DNA of 64,000 nt from an uncultured Bacteroidales bacterium (GCA_947303715.1 CAMYYY010000001.1:1-64000), one strand, 5' to 3'. Shown: positions 34,408 to 44,216, numbered from the stretch's first letter. Numbers and translations: made by a program. The notes: generated from the letters alone by a model not told the origin.

Positions 34408-35595
34408 TTACTTGATGCCCAGCTTGCGCTTAATGTCCTTGGGAACGGCATCTTTGTGAAGGAGAATGTTGATGGTCTTGTAGGCCACGAAAGGCTTGGA
34501 GACGTACCAGAAGCCTTTGTGAGGACCATTCGAGCCCCATGAGTTCTTCATCATGTACCACTCCTTACCATCCTCGTCCTTGGCGATGCCGTAGATGATC
34601 ATGCCATGGTCGTCGGTGGTCTCCCAGCTGTCGTAGCCCTTCTGGCGGAGTTCCTGAGTGATTTCGAGTTCCTTGACGGACTTTTTCTTCGGCTCACCCT
34701 TGCCGTTGTCGCCTGTCCAGCGAACGGCATCGCTGCCTTCCTTGCTCTCCACCTTGGTGTCGGGCACGGTGACGGTAGCAGTAGCGCTGTTGAAACCACG
34801 CTCGCTGACGTCAGCACCCCAGGCGAAGGTGTAGCCGTTGCGCACGGCGTAGTCCATGGTTTCCATGAACTCGTCGAGCGGCAGGTTGTACGAGAGACCC
34901 CAGCGCCAGTTGTCCTGAACCTCGATGACGAACGGCTCATAGAACGGCTGGTGGTTGAAGGAGGTGAGGCTCACGTAGTCATCGGGGTTGATGCCGAGGT
35001 ACTGTACGAAGCTCTGCGGGGTGTACGTCTTGCCTTTGTATTCGAAGTTCTCGGGAAGTTCGCCGAAGTAGTGTGCAAGGATGCTTTCAAGGTCTTTCTT
35101 CCATACGGGGTTGGGATTCTTGACGCTCTCGGAAGAAATGGTCTTGACAACGGCTCCGGCAACCTTCATCAGCTGGGTGAAGTTGAAGAGCGAGTCGCCG
35201 TAGAGTGAGCCCGGGAAGGGCATGGCACCCTCGGGCACGATACCGTAGTGTTTCAGGCAATAGACAGCATCGTAGAACGATCCGCCCTCAGAGAAACTGG
35301 CATCGCCATGGGTGCGGACAGCTTTATCGGCGCGGTCCATGTAAGTCTTGAAGGCAAGGAACGACTCGCAGAGGTCAAACTCGCCCTTTCCCATGCGCAG
35401 CAGTTCGCTCTCAAAGAAGCCCAGTGAGCTGTATGCCCAGCAGGTACCGCTGCGATGTTGGTCCTTGACAGAGGTGACGGCATTCTCCACCACGGGGGTG
35501 AACTCAGATTTTTTCTCGTCCTTCTTCTCGTCCTGAGCGAAGGAAACAGAAGGCAACAGCAGAGCTGCGGCTGCCAAGACAATCAGTTTTTTCAT
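34408..35595 (-). CDS. Secreted C1 (bleomycin hydrolase-type) peptidase
   Basis: The product has 395 residues with signal peptide MKKLIVLAAAALLLPSVSFA. The papain-fold catalytic Cys is in DQHRSGTCWAYSSLG (about residue 49), His in DDHGMIIYG (about 325) and Asn in KNSWGSNG (about 347). C1B peptidases such as PepC are usually cytoplasmic aminopeptidases, whereas this family in Bacteroidetes is exported. A Lys/Glu-rich stretch follows the signal. ATG 35595 was chosen because it starts the signal peptide; the in-frame codon at 35640 is in the promoter. Confidence 0.88.
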   Translation of the reverse strand: MKKLIVLAAAALLLPSVSFAQDEKKDEKKSEFTPVVENAVTSVKDQHRSGTCWAYSSLGFFESELLRMGKGEFDLCESFLAFKTYMDRADKAVRTHGDASFSEGGSFYDAVYCLKHYGIVPEGAMPFPGSLYGDSLFNFTQLMKVAGAVVKTISSESVKNPNPVWKKDLESILAHYFGELPENFEYKGKTYTPQSFVQYLGINPDDYVSLTSFNHQPFYEPFVIEVQDNWRWGLSYNLPLDEFMETMDYAVRNGYTFAWGADVSERGFNSATATVTVPDTKVESKEGSDAVRWTGDNGKGEPKKKSVKELEITQELRQKGYDSWETTDDHGMIIYGIAKDEDGKEWYMMKNSWGSNGPHKGFWYVSKPFVAYKTINILLHKDAVPKDIKRKLGIK

Positions 35596-35637
35596 ATTCT
35601 CTTTGGTTTGATGGAATGAATTATTCATAAATTGGCG

Positions 35638-35645
35638 CAAAAATA
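35638..35645 (-). promoter_or_regulatory. -7 box for the C1 peptidase
   Basis: TATTTTTG (35645-35638) matches TAnnTTTG, about 43 bp upstream of the start. Confidence 0.5.
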
Positions 35646-35719
35646 GTCATTTTTTTTCAAACTCCATGCTGTAATGTCTTTTATTTTTCGTTTTTCATTC
35701 TTCATTTTTCAATTTTATG

Positions 35720-35727
35720 TATCTTTG
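35720..35727 (+). promoter_or_regulatory. -7 box for the epimerase/PI-PLC unit
   Basis: TATCTTTG, 54 bp upstream of ATG 35782; the -33 region is T-rich. Confidence 0.5.
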
Positions 35728-35781
35728 CAAAAAAATAACCCCATAAACCTCGGCGCAGCCGAAATAGACTGAATCAAACTC

Positions 35782-36762
35782 ATGAAGATACTGGTTACCG
35801 GCGCAGCCGGATTCATCGGCTCGAAGCTTGCCTGTCTGCTAGCACAGCGTGGCGACGACGTCGTTGGCATAGATAACATTAACGACTATTACGACATCCG
35901 CCTCAAGCAGGGCCGCCTCGACGAGTTCGGGCATGACTTCCGCTTTGTACGCATGGACCTCACCGATCGTGAGGGGCTCAACCATCTCTTTGCCGACGAG
36001 CACTTCGATAAGGTCGTCAACCTTGCCGCCCAGGCAGGCGTCCGCTACAGCATCACCAACCCCTATGCCTATCTTGATAGCAACCTCGTCGGCTTTCTCA
36101 ACATCCTCGAGTGCTGTCGTCACTACGGTGTCCAGTACCTCGTCTATGCCTCGTCCAGCTCCGTCTATGGCCTGAACAGTAAGGTGCCCTTCAGTGAGGA
36201 CGACAAGGTCGATACCCCTGTCAGCCTCTACGCCGCTACCAAGAAAGCCAACGAGGGCATGGCCCACGCTTACAGCAAGCTCTACGGCCTGCCCACCACC
36301 GGCCTGCGCTTTTTCACCGTCTATGGCCCATGGGGACGTCCCGACATGGCTCCCATGCTCTTTGCCCGGGCCATTAGTCGTGGTGAGCCTATCAAGGTCT
36401 TCAACCACGGCAACCTCAGCCGCGATTTCACCTACATCGACGATATCGTAAACGGAACCATCGGCGTCATCGACCGTGTGCCCGTGGCAGCCCAATGCCC
36501 CAATGACGTGCCCGCCAAAGTCTATAACATAGGCTGCTCCAATCCCGTCCGCCTTATGGACTTCATTCAGAAAATCGAGCAGGCCCTTGGCATCGAGGCC
36601 AAAAAGGAATTCCTCCCCATGCAGGCTGGCGATGTCTATCAGACCTTTGCCGACACGACTAAACTCGAGGCTGAGGTGGGCTACAAGCCCTCCATCACCC
36701 TCCACGAAGGCATCACCCGTTTCATTGCCTGGTATCAGTCCGACAAAAATCCCCTTCGTTGA
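35782..36762 (+). CDS. NAD-dependent nucleotide-sugar epimerase (UDP-glucuronate 4-epimerase-like)
   Basis: This is a 326-residue extended SDR. The NAD-binding VTGAAGFIGSKLACLLAQRG is at the N terminus; NLAAQAGVRYSI, the SSSSVYG block and the catalytic YAATKKANE (Tyr near 150) follow. GLRFFTVYGPWGRPDMAP and SRDFTYIDDIV are characteristic of UDP-glucuronate 4-epimerases, which supply UDP-galacturonate for surface polysaccharide. No glycosyltransferases are adjacent. The next gene starts 12 bp later. Confidence 0.88.
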   Translation: MKILVTGAAGFIGSKLACLLAQRGDDVVGIDNINDYYDIRLKQGRLDEFGHDFRFVRMDLTDREGLNHLFADEHFDKVVNLAAQAGVRYSITNPYAYLDSNLVGFLNILECCRHYGVQYLVYASSSSVYGLNSKVPFSEDDKVDTPVSLYAATKKANEGMAHAYSKLYGLPTTGLRFFTVYGPWGRPDMAPMLFARAISRGEPIKVFNHGNLSRDFTYIDDIVNGTIGVIDRVPVAAQCPNDVPAKVYNIGCSNPVRLMDFIQKIEQALGIEAKKEFLPMQAGDVYQTFADTTKLEAEVGYKPSITLHEGITRFIAWYQSDKNPLR

Positions 36763-36774
36763 CGCAGATTGCCT

Positions 36775-37959
36775 ATGAACCGTCTGTCCCAGATCCTCTT
36801 ATTCTTCATCCTCTGTCTGCCTGCCAAGGGCGTTGCTGAGAACTGGATGAGCCGCTTGCCCGATGAGACGTATGTGGCTGTGGTGTCCATTCCTGGCGCT
36901 CACGATGCCGCTACCGGTACAGGATGGGAGGCAGGCTACGAGAGTTTGGGTGACCTCTTTGCTCGTACTCAGGATTTAAACCTCGCCGAACTGTGGAGCG
37001 TGGGCGTGCGCGCTTTCGACCTCCGCCCCTGTACCCGCGACGGCTACCTGAACATCAATCACGGCATTATTCCCACCCGTGTGAGATTCGACAAGGCCCT
37101 GTGTCTGCTACGTGATTCGCTGAAGGCCAATCCCTCGGAGTTCGTCGTCATTCATTTGCTCCATGAGACCGATGGCGATCAGGTGGACGGTACCTATAAC
37201 CAGCAGCTGCTTGACTTGCTGGGGAGGAACGATCTTAAGGATTTCTTTGTCCCCTTTCGAAAAGATCTCACCGTGGCTGACATGCGCGGCAAGATGCTGT
37301 TGCTGAGCCGCGACGTCTATGCCTCGTCGCCCATCGGGGGCTTTTTCCGCAACTGGACCCACGATGCCACATGGCAGAAGATGACAGGAGCCTCCATCAC
37401 CGGCCCTTCAGGAGCCACAGCCTCCCTTTATGTACAGGACTATCCCGAGACGTGGGCGGGCGGAGCGATGGAAAACAAGATTAACGGCATGACCCGCCTG
37501 CTGACATTCAGCACGTCGCACCAGACCACTACGCAAGGCTCCATCCGCTGGGTGTTCAACTTCGCCTCTGCCTATTCGAAGGTCACCGACCTCTTTGGCA
37601 ATTCCGTGTCGCTCAGCGAGGGCTATCGTGATAACGCCTCCCATACGCATGCTGCTATCCTTGATATCCTCAGCGGCAACCACGGCCCCACGGGAGTGGT
37701 ATTGATGGACTATGCAGGCGTCGATATTTCGGAGGATTATAACGTTCGGGGTAGGGAACTGGTTCAGACTATTATTGCCAACAACTTCACTTATCTCGAC
37801 GACCTTTCTGGCATTTCGGAATTCATTTCCTCTGATGCGAATAGGACCGCCCCGGTAGCCATCTACTCGCTTTTGGGTCGCCGTCTCGAGGCACCTCGCA
37901 AGGGCACCGTCTGTCTTGTTCGCTACGCTGACGGCTCCGTCCGCAAGGTCTGCTATTGA
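36775..37959 (+). CDS. Secreted PI-PLC X-domain protein
   Basis: The 394-residue protein has a signal peptide (LSQILLFFILCLPAKGVA). The catalytic-type His are in VSIPGAHDAATG (about residue 42) and NINHGIIPT (about 90), with GVRAFDLRP between them, the pattern of phosphatidylinositol-specific phospholipase C X domains. The C terminus ends in APVAIYSLLGRRLEAPRKGT, then VCLVRYADGSVRKVCY. This resembles the short C-terminal sorting-type tail seen on secreted Prevotella proteins. The substrate is unknown. Confidence 0.82.
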   Translation: MNRLSQILLFFILCLPAKGVAENWMSRLPDETYVAVVSIPGAHDAATGTGWEAGYESLGDLFARTQDLNLAELWSVGVRAFDLRPCTRDGYLNINHGIIPTRVRFDKALCLLRDSLKANPSEFVVIHLLHETDGDQVDGTYNQQLLDLLGRNDLKDFFVPFRKDLTVADMRGKMLLLSRDVYASSPIGGFFRNWTHDATWQKMTGASITGPSGATASLYVQDYPETWAGGAMENKINGMTRLLTFSTSHQTTTQGSIRWVFNFASAYSKVTDLFGNSVSLSEGYRDNASHTHAAILDILSGNHGPTGVVLMDYAGVDISEDYNVRGRELVQTIIANNFTYLDDLSGISEFISSDANRTAPVAIYSLLGRRLEAPRKGTVCLVRYADGSVRKVCY

Positions 37960-38035
37960 GGCTTAAGGGAAATCTCCTTCTGTCATCTTTCGCGACGAAT
38001 TCACACGCATTATTGTTTGATGCCATTCCACAAAA

Positions 38036-38062
38036 ATCCCCTCCGCAGATGGGGGAGGGGAT
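38036..38062. terminator. Convergent hairpin between PI-PLC and barrel genes
   Basis: atcccctcc/ggaggggat, 9-bp stem, between the two converging genes; no clear T-run on either side. Confidence 0.5.
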
Positions 38063-38083
38063 AAGGGGATTATGGTTGGGGCT

Positions 38084-41000
38084 TTAAGGTCTTCCGCCGC
38101 CGCCAAAGCCGCCTCCACCGCCGAAGCCTCCGCCTCCACCACCGCCGAAGCCTCCACGGCCTCCACGACCTTCGCCTCCGCTGCGCTCGCCTCCGCCGAA
38201 CTGCATGCCGCCCCGCATCATTTCGCGGCGGGTGTTGCGGTCGCCAATGAGGTTGAGGCGATAGATGAAGTGGAGCATGACGTAGCTGTTGATGCTATTG
38301 CTGTAGGTGTCGGTGTGACCTGTGGCGCTGACGTTGCGGTTGACGTTGCTCTGTTGGCCAAGGATGTCATAGAACTGCAGGCTGACGGTGGCTGCATTCA
38401 TACGGAGGAAGCTCTTTGAAATCTGGGCGTTCCAGAGCAGCTCGTTGGTGTTGAACTCGGCGCTGCTGTAGCCGCGACGGCTGTTCATGCTAAGGTTCGT
38501 AGAGATTTTGATGTTCTGCCAGGGGATATTGAAGTTGGCGTTGGGGCCGTAGTTGAACTGCCAGGTGTCCTGCTTGTTCTCGGGCTGCATCTCGTTGAGG
38601 GCGTGGTTGTAGCGGACGTTGCCGCGGATGGTGATGTCCATCCAGTCGTTCTTGTAGCTGCCGGAGAGGGTTTGGTTGACGCCAATCTGATGGGTGGTGG
38701 CGAGGGGATAGACCGGATTGTCGAGCGTGAGGGCACCGGAGCGGAGGAAACTCTCGCGGTGGCTGTAGTTGAAGCTTGTGCCGGTGGAGACGTTGAAGCG
38801 CTGGTTGGTGAGGGCGGTGTTGAAGTTGAAGTCCGTGCCGGCATTCCACGTGCTCCAGAAACCGTCGAGGTTGGTGGGACGTGTGATACGTCCGCCCGTT
38901 TCCTCGTTATAAGTGGTCTGGTTGACGATGTTGTTTAGCGTGTTGCCGGCATTGACGCTGAAGTTGATGTTGCGCAGATGCTCGGCATTGTAGTCGCGGA
39001 ACTCCACACGCAGGGTATTGTTGAAGGTCGGCTTCAGGCCGGCGTTACCCGTGGTAATGTTCATGGGATTGCTGTCGTCGACGACCTCGATGAGTTGGGT
39101 GAGTTCGGGTTCCTGGCTGCGTCCACGGTAGTTGACGTTGAGGCTGCGCTGCTTGGTGAAGCGGTAGCGGTAGTTGAGCGTGGGCGTCCAGTTGAAGACG
39201 GTACGCGTGGTGTCGATGTGAATGCCCTGGTACTGCTGGTCCATGTGGCGCGTCTGGGGCTGCAGGTCGAAACCGATGTTGATGTTGTAGTTGTCAGTAA
39301 CCTTGCGGAACTGGGCGACAATGCTTTGGTTCAGCTGTTCGTCGATAGAGAAACGGCTGAGTCTCTCGCTGAGATACTGCTCGTACTCGTCCTGCCAGAG
39401 CCACTCGGCGAGGTCCCAATTAGGAATCCAACTGGGCAGGTCGTAGGTGTTGCGCTGATTGTCGCGGTAGCGGTAGCTGATCTGATAGCTCAGCTGGAGG
39501 TAGGTGGCGAGGGCAAGGGGCTCACTCCACATGACGCGTCCGTTGAGGTTGTAATTCTTGGAAGGGGTGTTGCTGTAGCGGTTGATGGTAGAGGTGCTGT
39601 CGCCGCGCTGGTAGAAGCGGGTGAACGAGGTGCTCTGCGAGATATTCTGGCTGGTGGTGTAGCCTCCGTTGGCCTGAAGGGTGACGTTACGCCCCTCGGT
39701 GTTCATGCGGTGGTTGATTTGCAGGGAGGCGTTGACGGAGGTGCTGCTGTTGTTTCCCTCCGAGGCAGACGTGGCGAAGTTGATGCGGCTATTGTTGGTA
39801 CGGTCTGTCCAAGCGGAGTCGAGGGGTACGTAATTGCTGCCAGGGTAGAGTTCGTTGATGGTTGCCTCGGGGTCTTGGTTAAACGTCGATGAGCGGCTCT
39901 GGTTGATGTTGGCTCCTGAGCTGTAGCTGAAGTTGGGGCGTATGATGATACTCCACGTGGTGTCGGGGCGCCACTCGAACTGGAAGTCACCGCTGGCACG
40001 GCGGTTCTGGTTGAGTCCCTGATTCCATCGGTTGGAGAACGAGCTGGTGCCGTTTTGCAAGATGGTTTCGCTGGATGAGCGGCTCTGGGAGTTCCCCTCG
40101 GAGAGGCTGAAGTTGACGTTTCCGCCTGCCCTGTATTGATATTGGTTCTGGCGCCATTTCTCGCCGAAGTTCTTTGCCATGTTGAATCCGCCTGCGGTGC
40201 TGGTGGTAAGGCCTGTACTGCCTCCTCCACGTCCGCCTCGTCCGCCGCCTCCGATGCTGCCGCCTGCCACGTTGCCCGTGTTGGCGAAAACGGTGTACTG
40301 CTGTTGGCTCTCAAAGCGGTTCATCATGATGCTTCCTGAGTAGAGGCTGTTGATGCCCAACTCCTCGACAAACTCCGTCCGGTGTGTGGGGCGTCCGTAG
40401 CCGAGGTCGATATTGCCTATCCAACCCTGCATCATGTTCTTTTTGATTTCCAGGTCGAGGACGAATTCCTCCTCGCCGTCATCGATACCCGTCTCGCGCG
40501 AGAGGTCGCTCTTGCGCTCGTAGTTCTTGATGCGCTTGATGATGCTGGCAGGCAGGTTTTTGGTGCCGATTTCGCGGTTGTTGCCGAAGAACTCCTCGCC
40601 GCCCACCAACAGACGGTCAATCTTACGTCCGTTCATCTTGATGGTGCCGTCGTCTTCTATCTCGATGCCAGGAATCTTGCGGAGCAGCTCCTCCAGCACA
40701 GAGCCTTCGGGAACGCGGAAGTTCTCGGCGTTAATCATCAGGGTGTCTTCAACCATCTGGATATCGGCCATCTGCGCCTCGATGACAGCCTCCTTCAGTA
40801 GGATGGCATCGCTCTTCAGCTTGATGGTGTCCAGACGAATGGATTCCGTGCGCCTGTCGACGGTAAATGGCTTGTCCTGTGTGCCGTAGCCAATGTAGGA
40901 AATGCGAATGAAGTAATTGCCCGTGTGGACACGCTTCTGCATTTCGAAATGTCCGTTGTTGAACGTGGTAATGCCCTCGACGAATGTGCTGTCGGGCAGA

Positions 41001-41167
41001 GCCATCCATTGGATGGTTGCCTGCGGAACCGGTTCGCCTGTCTCAAAATCCTTCACGACGCCCTGAACATTCACCGTGCGCTGTTGCTGTGCCATCGCGG
41101 CAAGGCTCATAGCCAAACATACGCCCATCAGGGCCAATTTCCTACATTTGCTGAGAATCGAAGTCAT
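38084..41167 (-). CDS. Outer-membrane beta-barrel protein with glycine-rich tail
   Basis: The product has 1027 residues with a signal sequence (LALMGVCLAMSLAAMAQ), a carboxypeptidase-regulatory-like domain (about 25-110), a plug-like segment (LEELLRKIPGIEIEDDGTIK) and a long barrel, like the OMP_b-brl/TonB-receptor relatives without TonB-box certainty. Two low-complexity Gly/Arg stretches stand out: AGGSIGGGGRGGRGGGSTG near residue 310 and a C-terminal tail of about 40 residues (about 985-1027) that is mostly Gly with scattered Arg and Phe. The tail replaces the usual C-terminal aromatic barrel end. ATG 41167 opens the signal peptide; TTG at 41194 is not needed. Confidence 0.82.
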   Translation of the reverse strand: MTSILSKCRKLALMGVCLAMSLAAMAQQQRTVNVQGVVKDFETGEPVPQATIQWMALPDSTFVEGITTFNNGHFEMQKRVHTGNYFIRISYIGYGTQDKPFTVDRRTESIRLDTIKLKSDAILLKEAVIEAQMADIQMVEDTLMINAENFRVPEGSVLEELLRKIPGIEIEDDGTIKMNGRKIDRLLVGGEEFFGNNREIGTKNLPASIIKRIKNYERKSDLSRETGIDDGEEEFVLDLEIKKNMMQGWIGNIDLGYGRPTHRTEFVEELGINSLYSGSIMMNRFESQQQYTVFANTGNVAGGSIGGGGRGGRGGGSTGLTTSTAGGFNMAKNFGEKWRQNQYQYRAGGNVNFSLSEGNSQSRSSSETILQNGTSSFSNRWNQGLNQNRRASGDFQFEWRPDTTWSIIIRPNFSYSSGANINQSRSSTFNQDPEATINELYPGSNYVPLDSAWTDRTNNSRINFATSASEGNNSSTSVNASLQINHRMNTEGRNVTLQANGGYTTSQNISQSTSFTRFYQRGDSTSTINRYSNTPSKNYNLNGRVMWSEPLALATYLQLSYQISYRYRDNQRNTYDLPSWIPNWDLAEWLWQDEYEQYLSERLSRFSIDEQLNQSIVAQFRKVTDNYNINIGFDLQPQTRHMDQQYQGIHIDTTRTVFNWTPTLNYRYRFTKQRSLNVNYRGRSQEPELTQLIEVVDDSNPMNITTGNAGLKPTFNNTLRVEFRDYNAEHLRNINFSVNAGNTLNNIVNQTTYNEETGGRITRPTNLDGFWSTWNAGTDFNFNTALTNQRFNVSTGTSFNYSHRESFLRSGALTLDNPVYPLATTHQIGVNQTLSGSYKNDWMDITIRGNVRYNHALNEMQPENKQDTWQFNYGPNANFNIPWQNIKISTNLSMNSRRGYSSAEFNTNELLWNAQISKSFLRMNAATVSLQFYDILGQQSNVNRNVSATGHTDTYSNSINSYVMLHFIYRLNLIGDRNTRREMMRGGMQFGGGERSGGEGRGGRGGFGGGGGGGFGGGGGFGGGGRP

Positions 41168-41289
41168 ATATTTTTTAAAAGGTAATACGCGCAAATTCGT
41201 TTGCGCTACATTTTTCAGACACCTCCCGATAAAAAAGGTTTAAATAGGATTTGTCAAAAGGTATTTCTTTCGCAGTCCTTTCTACGACT

Positions 41290-41324
41290 CAGCCGGCAGC
41301 GGCGTGTAATTGCCGTGCCGGCTG
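41290..41324 (-). terminator. Hairpin downstream of the GH97 gene
   Basis: cagccggca (41290-41298) pairs with tgccggctg (41316-41324), with an inner cggc/gccg. It lies 31 bp past the GH97 stop. No T-run follows. Confidence 0.5.
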
Positions 41325-41354
41325 GGCAGGAGTCTCTTTTTGTCCTCCGTCGTG

Positions 41355-43298
41355 TTATTCAATCACAGCGGCGAAGCCTCCGTTGCGAGCCATGTGGATG
41401 TGGAGCGACGTGCTCTTGTTTACGGTTGCCCGCTCCTGACGGTAATCCATGGCCATACGGTTGGCATTCACGCCATCCACAAACGAGGTCATCTGAAGTG
41501 TCTTGCCTTCGGGGAGGATGCTGAGCGCGACGTCCAGCTCACGCTCCTTGTCGTTGGTGATTCCGCCTATGAACCACTTCTGGCCCTTGCGCTTGGCTGT
41601 CACGATATACTGTCCGGCTTCTGCTGCCAGCACGCATGTCTCGTCCCAGTTGACGGGTACGCTGGTGAGGAAGTCGCGGCAGTCGGGCCACTTGTCATAA
41701 CGGCAAGGGTTGTCCATCAGCATCTGCAGGTTGCTCTCGAAGAGCACGAAGACAGCCATGTTGTAGACCTTGGTGCCCACGCCCGGGCAGATGGGGCGGT
41801 TGCCATGGTAGTCCTCCGGCTGATAGCAGAGCATGGCGCCTGGCGTGTAGTCCATGGGACCTACGGCATTGCGCAGGAAGGGGAGCCACACGCTGTTCTT
41901 GGGCGTACAGCCTCCGTTGAACTCCATGCCGCGGACACCCTCGAACGTCAGCACGTTGGGATAGCGGTACTCCATGCCGCTGGGATGGAAGGCTCCGTGG
42001 AAATCGACCATGATGTGGTGCTTGGCAGCTTCCTTGGCCACACGGTCGTAGTAGTCAATCATCCATTGGTCCTGACGGTCCATGAAGTCAATCTTCGTGC
42101 CCACGATGCCCCACTCCTCGAACTTTGCGAAGAGGTCCATGTTGTGCTCCACGGTCAGCCAGGGCAGCCAGACGAAGATGCCCACGTTCTTCGCCTTGGC
42201 GTAGCGGATTAGCTCGGGAAGGTTCACCTCGGGGTTGGTGCGATAGGGGTCGCGGGTGTTCAGCGCCCAGCCCTCGTCCATGATGATGTAGGGCACGCCG
42301 TTGCGCGAGGCAAAGTCCACAAAGTACTTGTAGGTGTCGAGGTTGATGCCGCTCTTGAAGGTTACATCCGGCCCGTAGGGGATACCGTTGAGCCAGTCCC
42401 AGCATGTCTGTCCGGGCTTAATCCAACGGGTGTCCTCTATCTGGCACTTCTGCGCCAGGCGCATGGGCATGGTGTTCTCTGCCAGGCGGCCGTCCTCCTG
42501 CGTAATCAGCAAGTAGCGCCAGGGGAAGGTGCGCGTGCCGCTGGTCTTGGCGATGTAGTCAGCCTCCTTCAGGATGCGCTGGCTTCGGTCGCCCTGGTCC
42601 TCGTACTCCAGAGGTGTCTTCGGCTGGATGGCCGACAGACTGTTGTCGGCATTGCCTTTCAGGAACAGACCGGGATAGCTGACGAGGTCGAATTCGCTGA
42701 GCAGGATCTTCTGGTTCTTGCCCATAATCAGCACGGGCAGCTCCGACATCCTGTCGTCCTTCTTCCACTCGTTGCTCTTGACGAAGGAGTAGTTCTCCTC
42801 GCAGCTGGTCTTGAAGCCGCCCGGCTGCTGCAGCACCAGGTCGCAGTCTTCAGCCAGCTGGAAGACGGTGTTCTCCTGCATCACCTCAATCTCGCCCGGC
42901 AGCGATGTCCTCATGCGGAAGGCCACGCCGTCGTTGTAAAGACGGAAGTCAACGGCATAGCCGCCCTTCATGTCCAGCGTGAGCAGCGTGTAGTTGTTTT
43001 CCACCTGACTGTACTTCAGGGGAAGCAGGGGCGTCACGGTCTCTTTGACCTTGCGGACACTCTTTTTCTTCAGGACGGGTTTGGCACCCAATGTCCTGTC
43101 TGAGAGCTGCATGCCAATGACACTCTTTTTCAGCAGCGTCTCGCCATGGCTCACTACGTCATAGTAAATACGGTCTGCGAGCGTGACGCTTACACTGGTC
43201 TGTCCGTCAGGACTCTGGGCTTTTACCACCTTTTGGGCATGGCCTGCGAGGCAGGCAGCCGCCAAGAGGATAAGGGATATGGCTCTTCTTGTTTTCAT
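41355..43298 (-). CDS. Glycoside hydrolase family 97 (SusB-like)
   Basis: The protein has 647 residues with a signal peptide (ISLILLAAACLAGHAQ), an N-terminal beta-sandwich, a TIM barrel with YIIMDEGWALN, GIFVWLPWLTVEHN and VGTKIDFMDRQDQ (about 385), then HPSGMEYRYPNVLTFEGVRG with a conserved Glu, and a C-terminal sheet domain. GH97 enzymes are calcium-dependent alpha-glucosidases or alpha-galactosidases. The Asp in KIDFMD suggests a retaining, galactosidase-type member, but this is inference. It lies about 60 bp downstream of an EEP-fold gene on the same strand. Confidence 0.9.
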   Translation of the reverse strand: MKTRRAISLILLAAACLAGHAQKVVKAQSPDGQTSVSVTLADRIYYDVVSHGETLLKKSVIGMQLSDRTLGAKPVLKKKSVRKVKETVTPLLPLKYSQVENNYTLLTLDMKGGYAVDFRLYNDGVAFRMRTSLPGEIEVMQENTVFQLAEDCDLVLQQPGGFKTSCEENYSFVKSNEWKKDDRMSELPVLIMGKNQKILLSEFDLVSYPGLFLKGNADNSLSAIQPKTPLEYEDQGDRSQRILKEADYIAKTSGTRTFPWRYLLITQEDGRLAENTMPMRLAQKCQIEDTRWIKPGQTCWDWLNGIPYGPDVTFKSGINLDTYKYFVDFASRNGVPYIIMDEGWALNTRDPYRTNPEVNLPELIRYAKAKNVGIFVWLPWLTVEHNMDLFAKFEEWGIVGTKIDFMDRQDQWMIDYYDRVAKEAAKHHIMVDFHGAFHPSGMEYRYPNVLTFEGVRGMEFNGGCTPKNSVWLPFLRNAVGPMDYTPGAMLCYQPEDYHGNRPICPGVGTKVYNMAVFVLFESNLQMLMDNPCRYDKWPDCRDFLTSVPVNWDETCVLAAEAGQYIVTAKRKGQKWFIGGITNDKERELDVALSILPEGKTLQMTSFVDGVNANRMAMDYRQERATVNKSTSLHIHMARNGGFAAVIE

Positions 43299-43327
43299 AG
43301 GTAATGATGTTTTTTCTATTTCTCTCC

Positions 43328-43350
43328 ACGCCCGTTAAAGCAGCGGGCGT
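43328..43350 (-). terminator. Small GC hairpin between EEP and GH97 genes
   Basis: acgcccg/cgggcgt, 7-bp stem, 9-nt loop, with gagaaatagaaaaaac following on the minus strand. It may terminate or attenuate. Confidence 0.35.
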
Positions 43351-43361
43351 TGGTTATAATG

Positions 43362-44216
43362 TCAGAGGCTGAAGATGAGGCTGATGGGGTAGTGGTCGGA
43401 GATGAAGGGAGCACCATAGTCGCCCTTGAGGCAATGGAACTCCAGCGGGGTAACGTCGCGTACGAAGAAGTGGTCAATGACGTCGGCATGGCGTCCCCAG
43501 GCGTTGAAGGTACCCTCGTTGTCGGTGATGGGGGCTACATCGCGGGCCACCTTCATGTGAGCCTTCTCTTCCAACGGGCGGAAGATGACGTCCTCGATGG
43601 TGCTGTTCATGTCGCCGCCCAGGATGACGGGAACACCGGCGGGAACGAGTTCGTCAATGAACTTGCAGAGCAGCAGCACGCTCTCGCGCCGCGCCACGGG
43701 GCCCACATGGTCCAGATGGGTGTTGAGGTAGGCAATCTTCTGTCCCGTCTTCTTCTCCTGCAGCAGGACGTAGGTGACGGTACGTCGGCAGGCTCCGTCC
43801 CAGCCCAGCGACACCTGCTCGGGCGTTTCGCTGAGCCAGCGTGTGGTGCTGTCGAGGAGGCGGAAGCGGCGCTTGTTGTAGTAGATGACCATGTATTCGC
43901 CTTCGTTCTTGCCGTCATCACGGCCTACGCCGATGTGGCCATAGCCCTTGATTTTCTTGTTGATAAACTCATATTGGTCGGGCAGCACCTCCTGCATCCC
44001 GATCATATCGGGCTTCTCGCGTTTGATGAGGTTTATGGTGGCATGCCTACGGTTCATCCAGCAGTTCTCGCCGTCGGCCTTGGCAGCGTTAGCGGCACCG
44101 CCGCTGTTGCGGATGTTGTAGGAGATGACCTTAAAGTCCTTTGCCTGAAGGGCGGTTGGCAGAGCTGTGAAGGCGAGCAGCAGGGCTGCCAGAATGATAC
44201 GCTGATTCTTCTTCAT
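43362..44216 (-). CDS. Secreted endonuclease/exonuclease/phosphatase-fold hydrolase
   Basis: The 284-residue protein has a signal peptide (IILAALLLAFTALPTALQA). EEP-fold motifs are present: ISYNIRNSG, IGMQEVLPDQ (metal-binding Glu, about 75), NTHLDHVG (about 167), GGDMNSTIEDV (about 200) and SDHYPISL at the end. Such exported proteins may be nucleases or phosphodiesterases. The same-strand GH97 gene follows, so sugar-phosphate or nucleic-acid scavenging is possible. Confidence 0.88.
   Translation of the reverse strand: MKKNQRIILAALLLAFTALPTALQAKDFKVISYNIRNSGGAANAAKADGENCWMNRRHATINLIKREKPDMIGMQEVLPDQYEFINKKIKGYGHIGVGRDDGKNEGEYMVIYYNKRRFRLLDSTTRWLSETPEQVSLGWDGACRRTVTYVLLQEKKTGQKIAYLNTHLDHVGPVARRESVLLLCKFIDELVPAGVPVILGGDMNSTIEDVIFRPLEEKAHMKVARDVAPITDNEGTFNAWGRHADVIDHFFVRDVTPLEFHCLKGDYGAPFISDHYPISLIFSL

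Noticed and set aside
38978..39892. 304-codon open frame opposite the barrel gene
   Set aside because: Antisense shadow of a repetitive beta-barrel gene.
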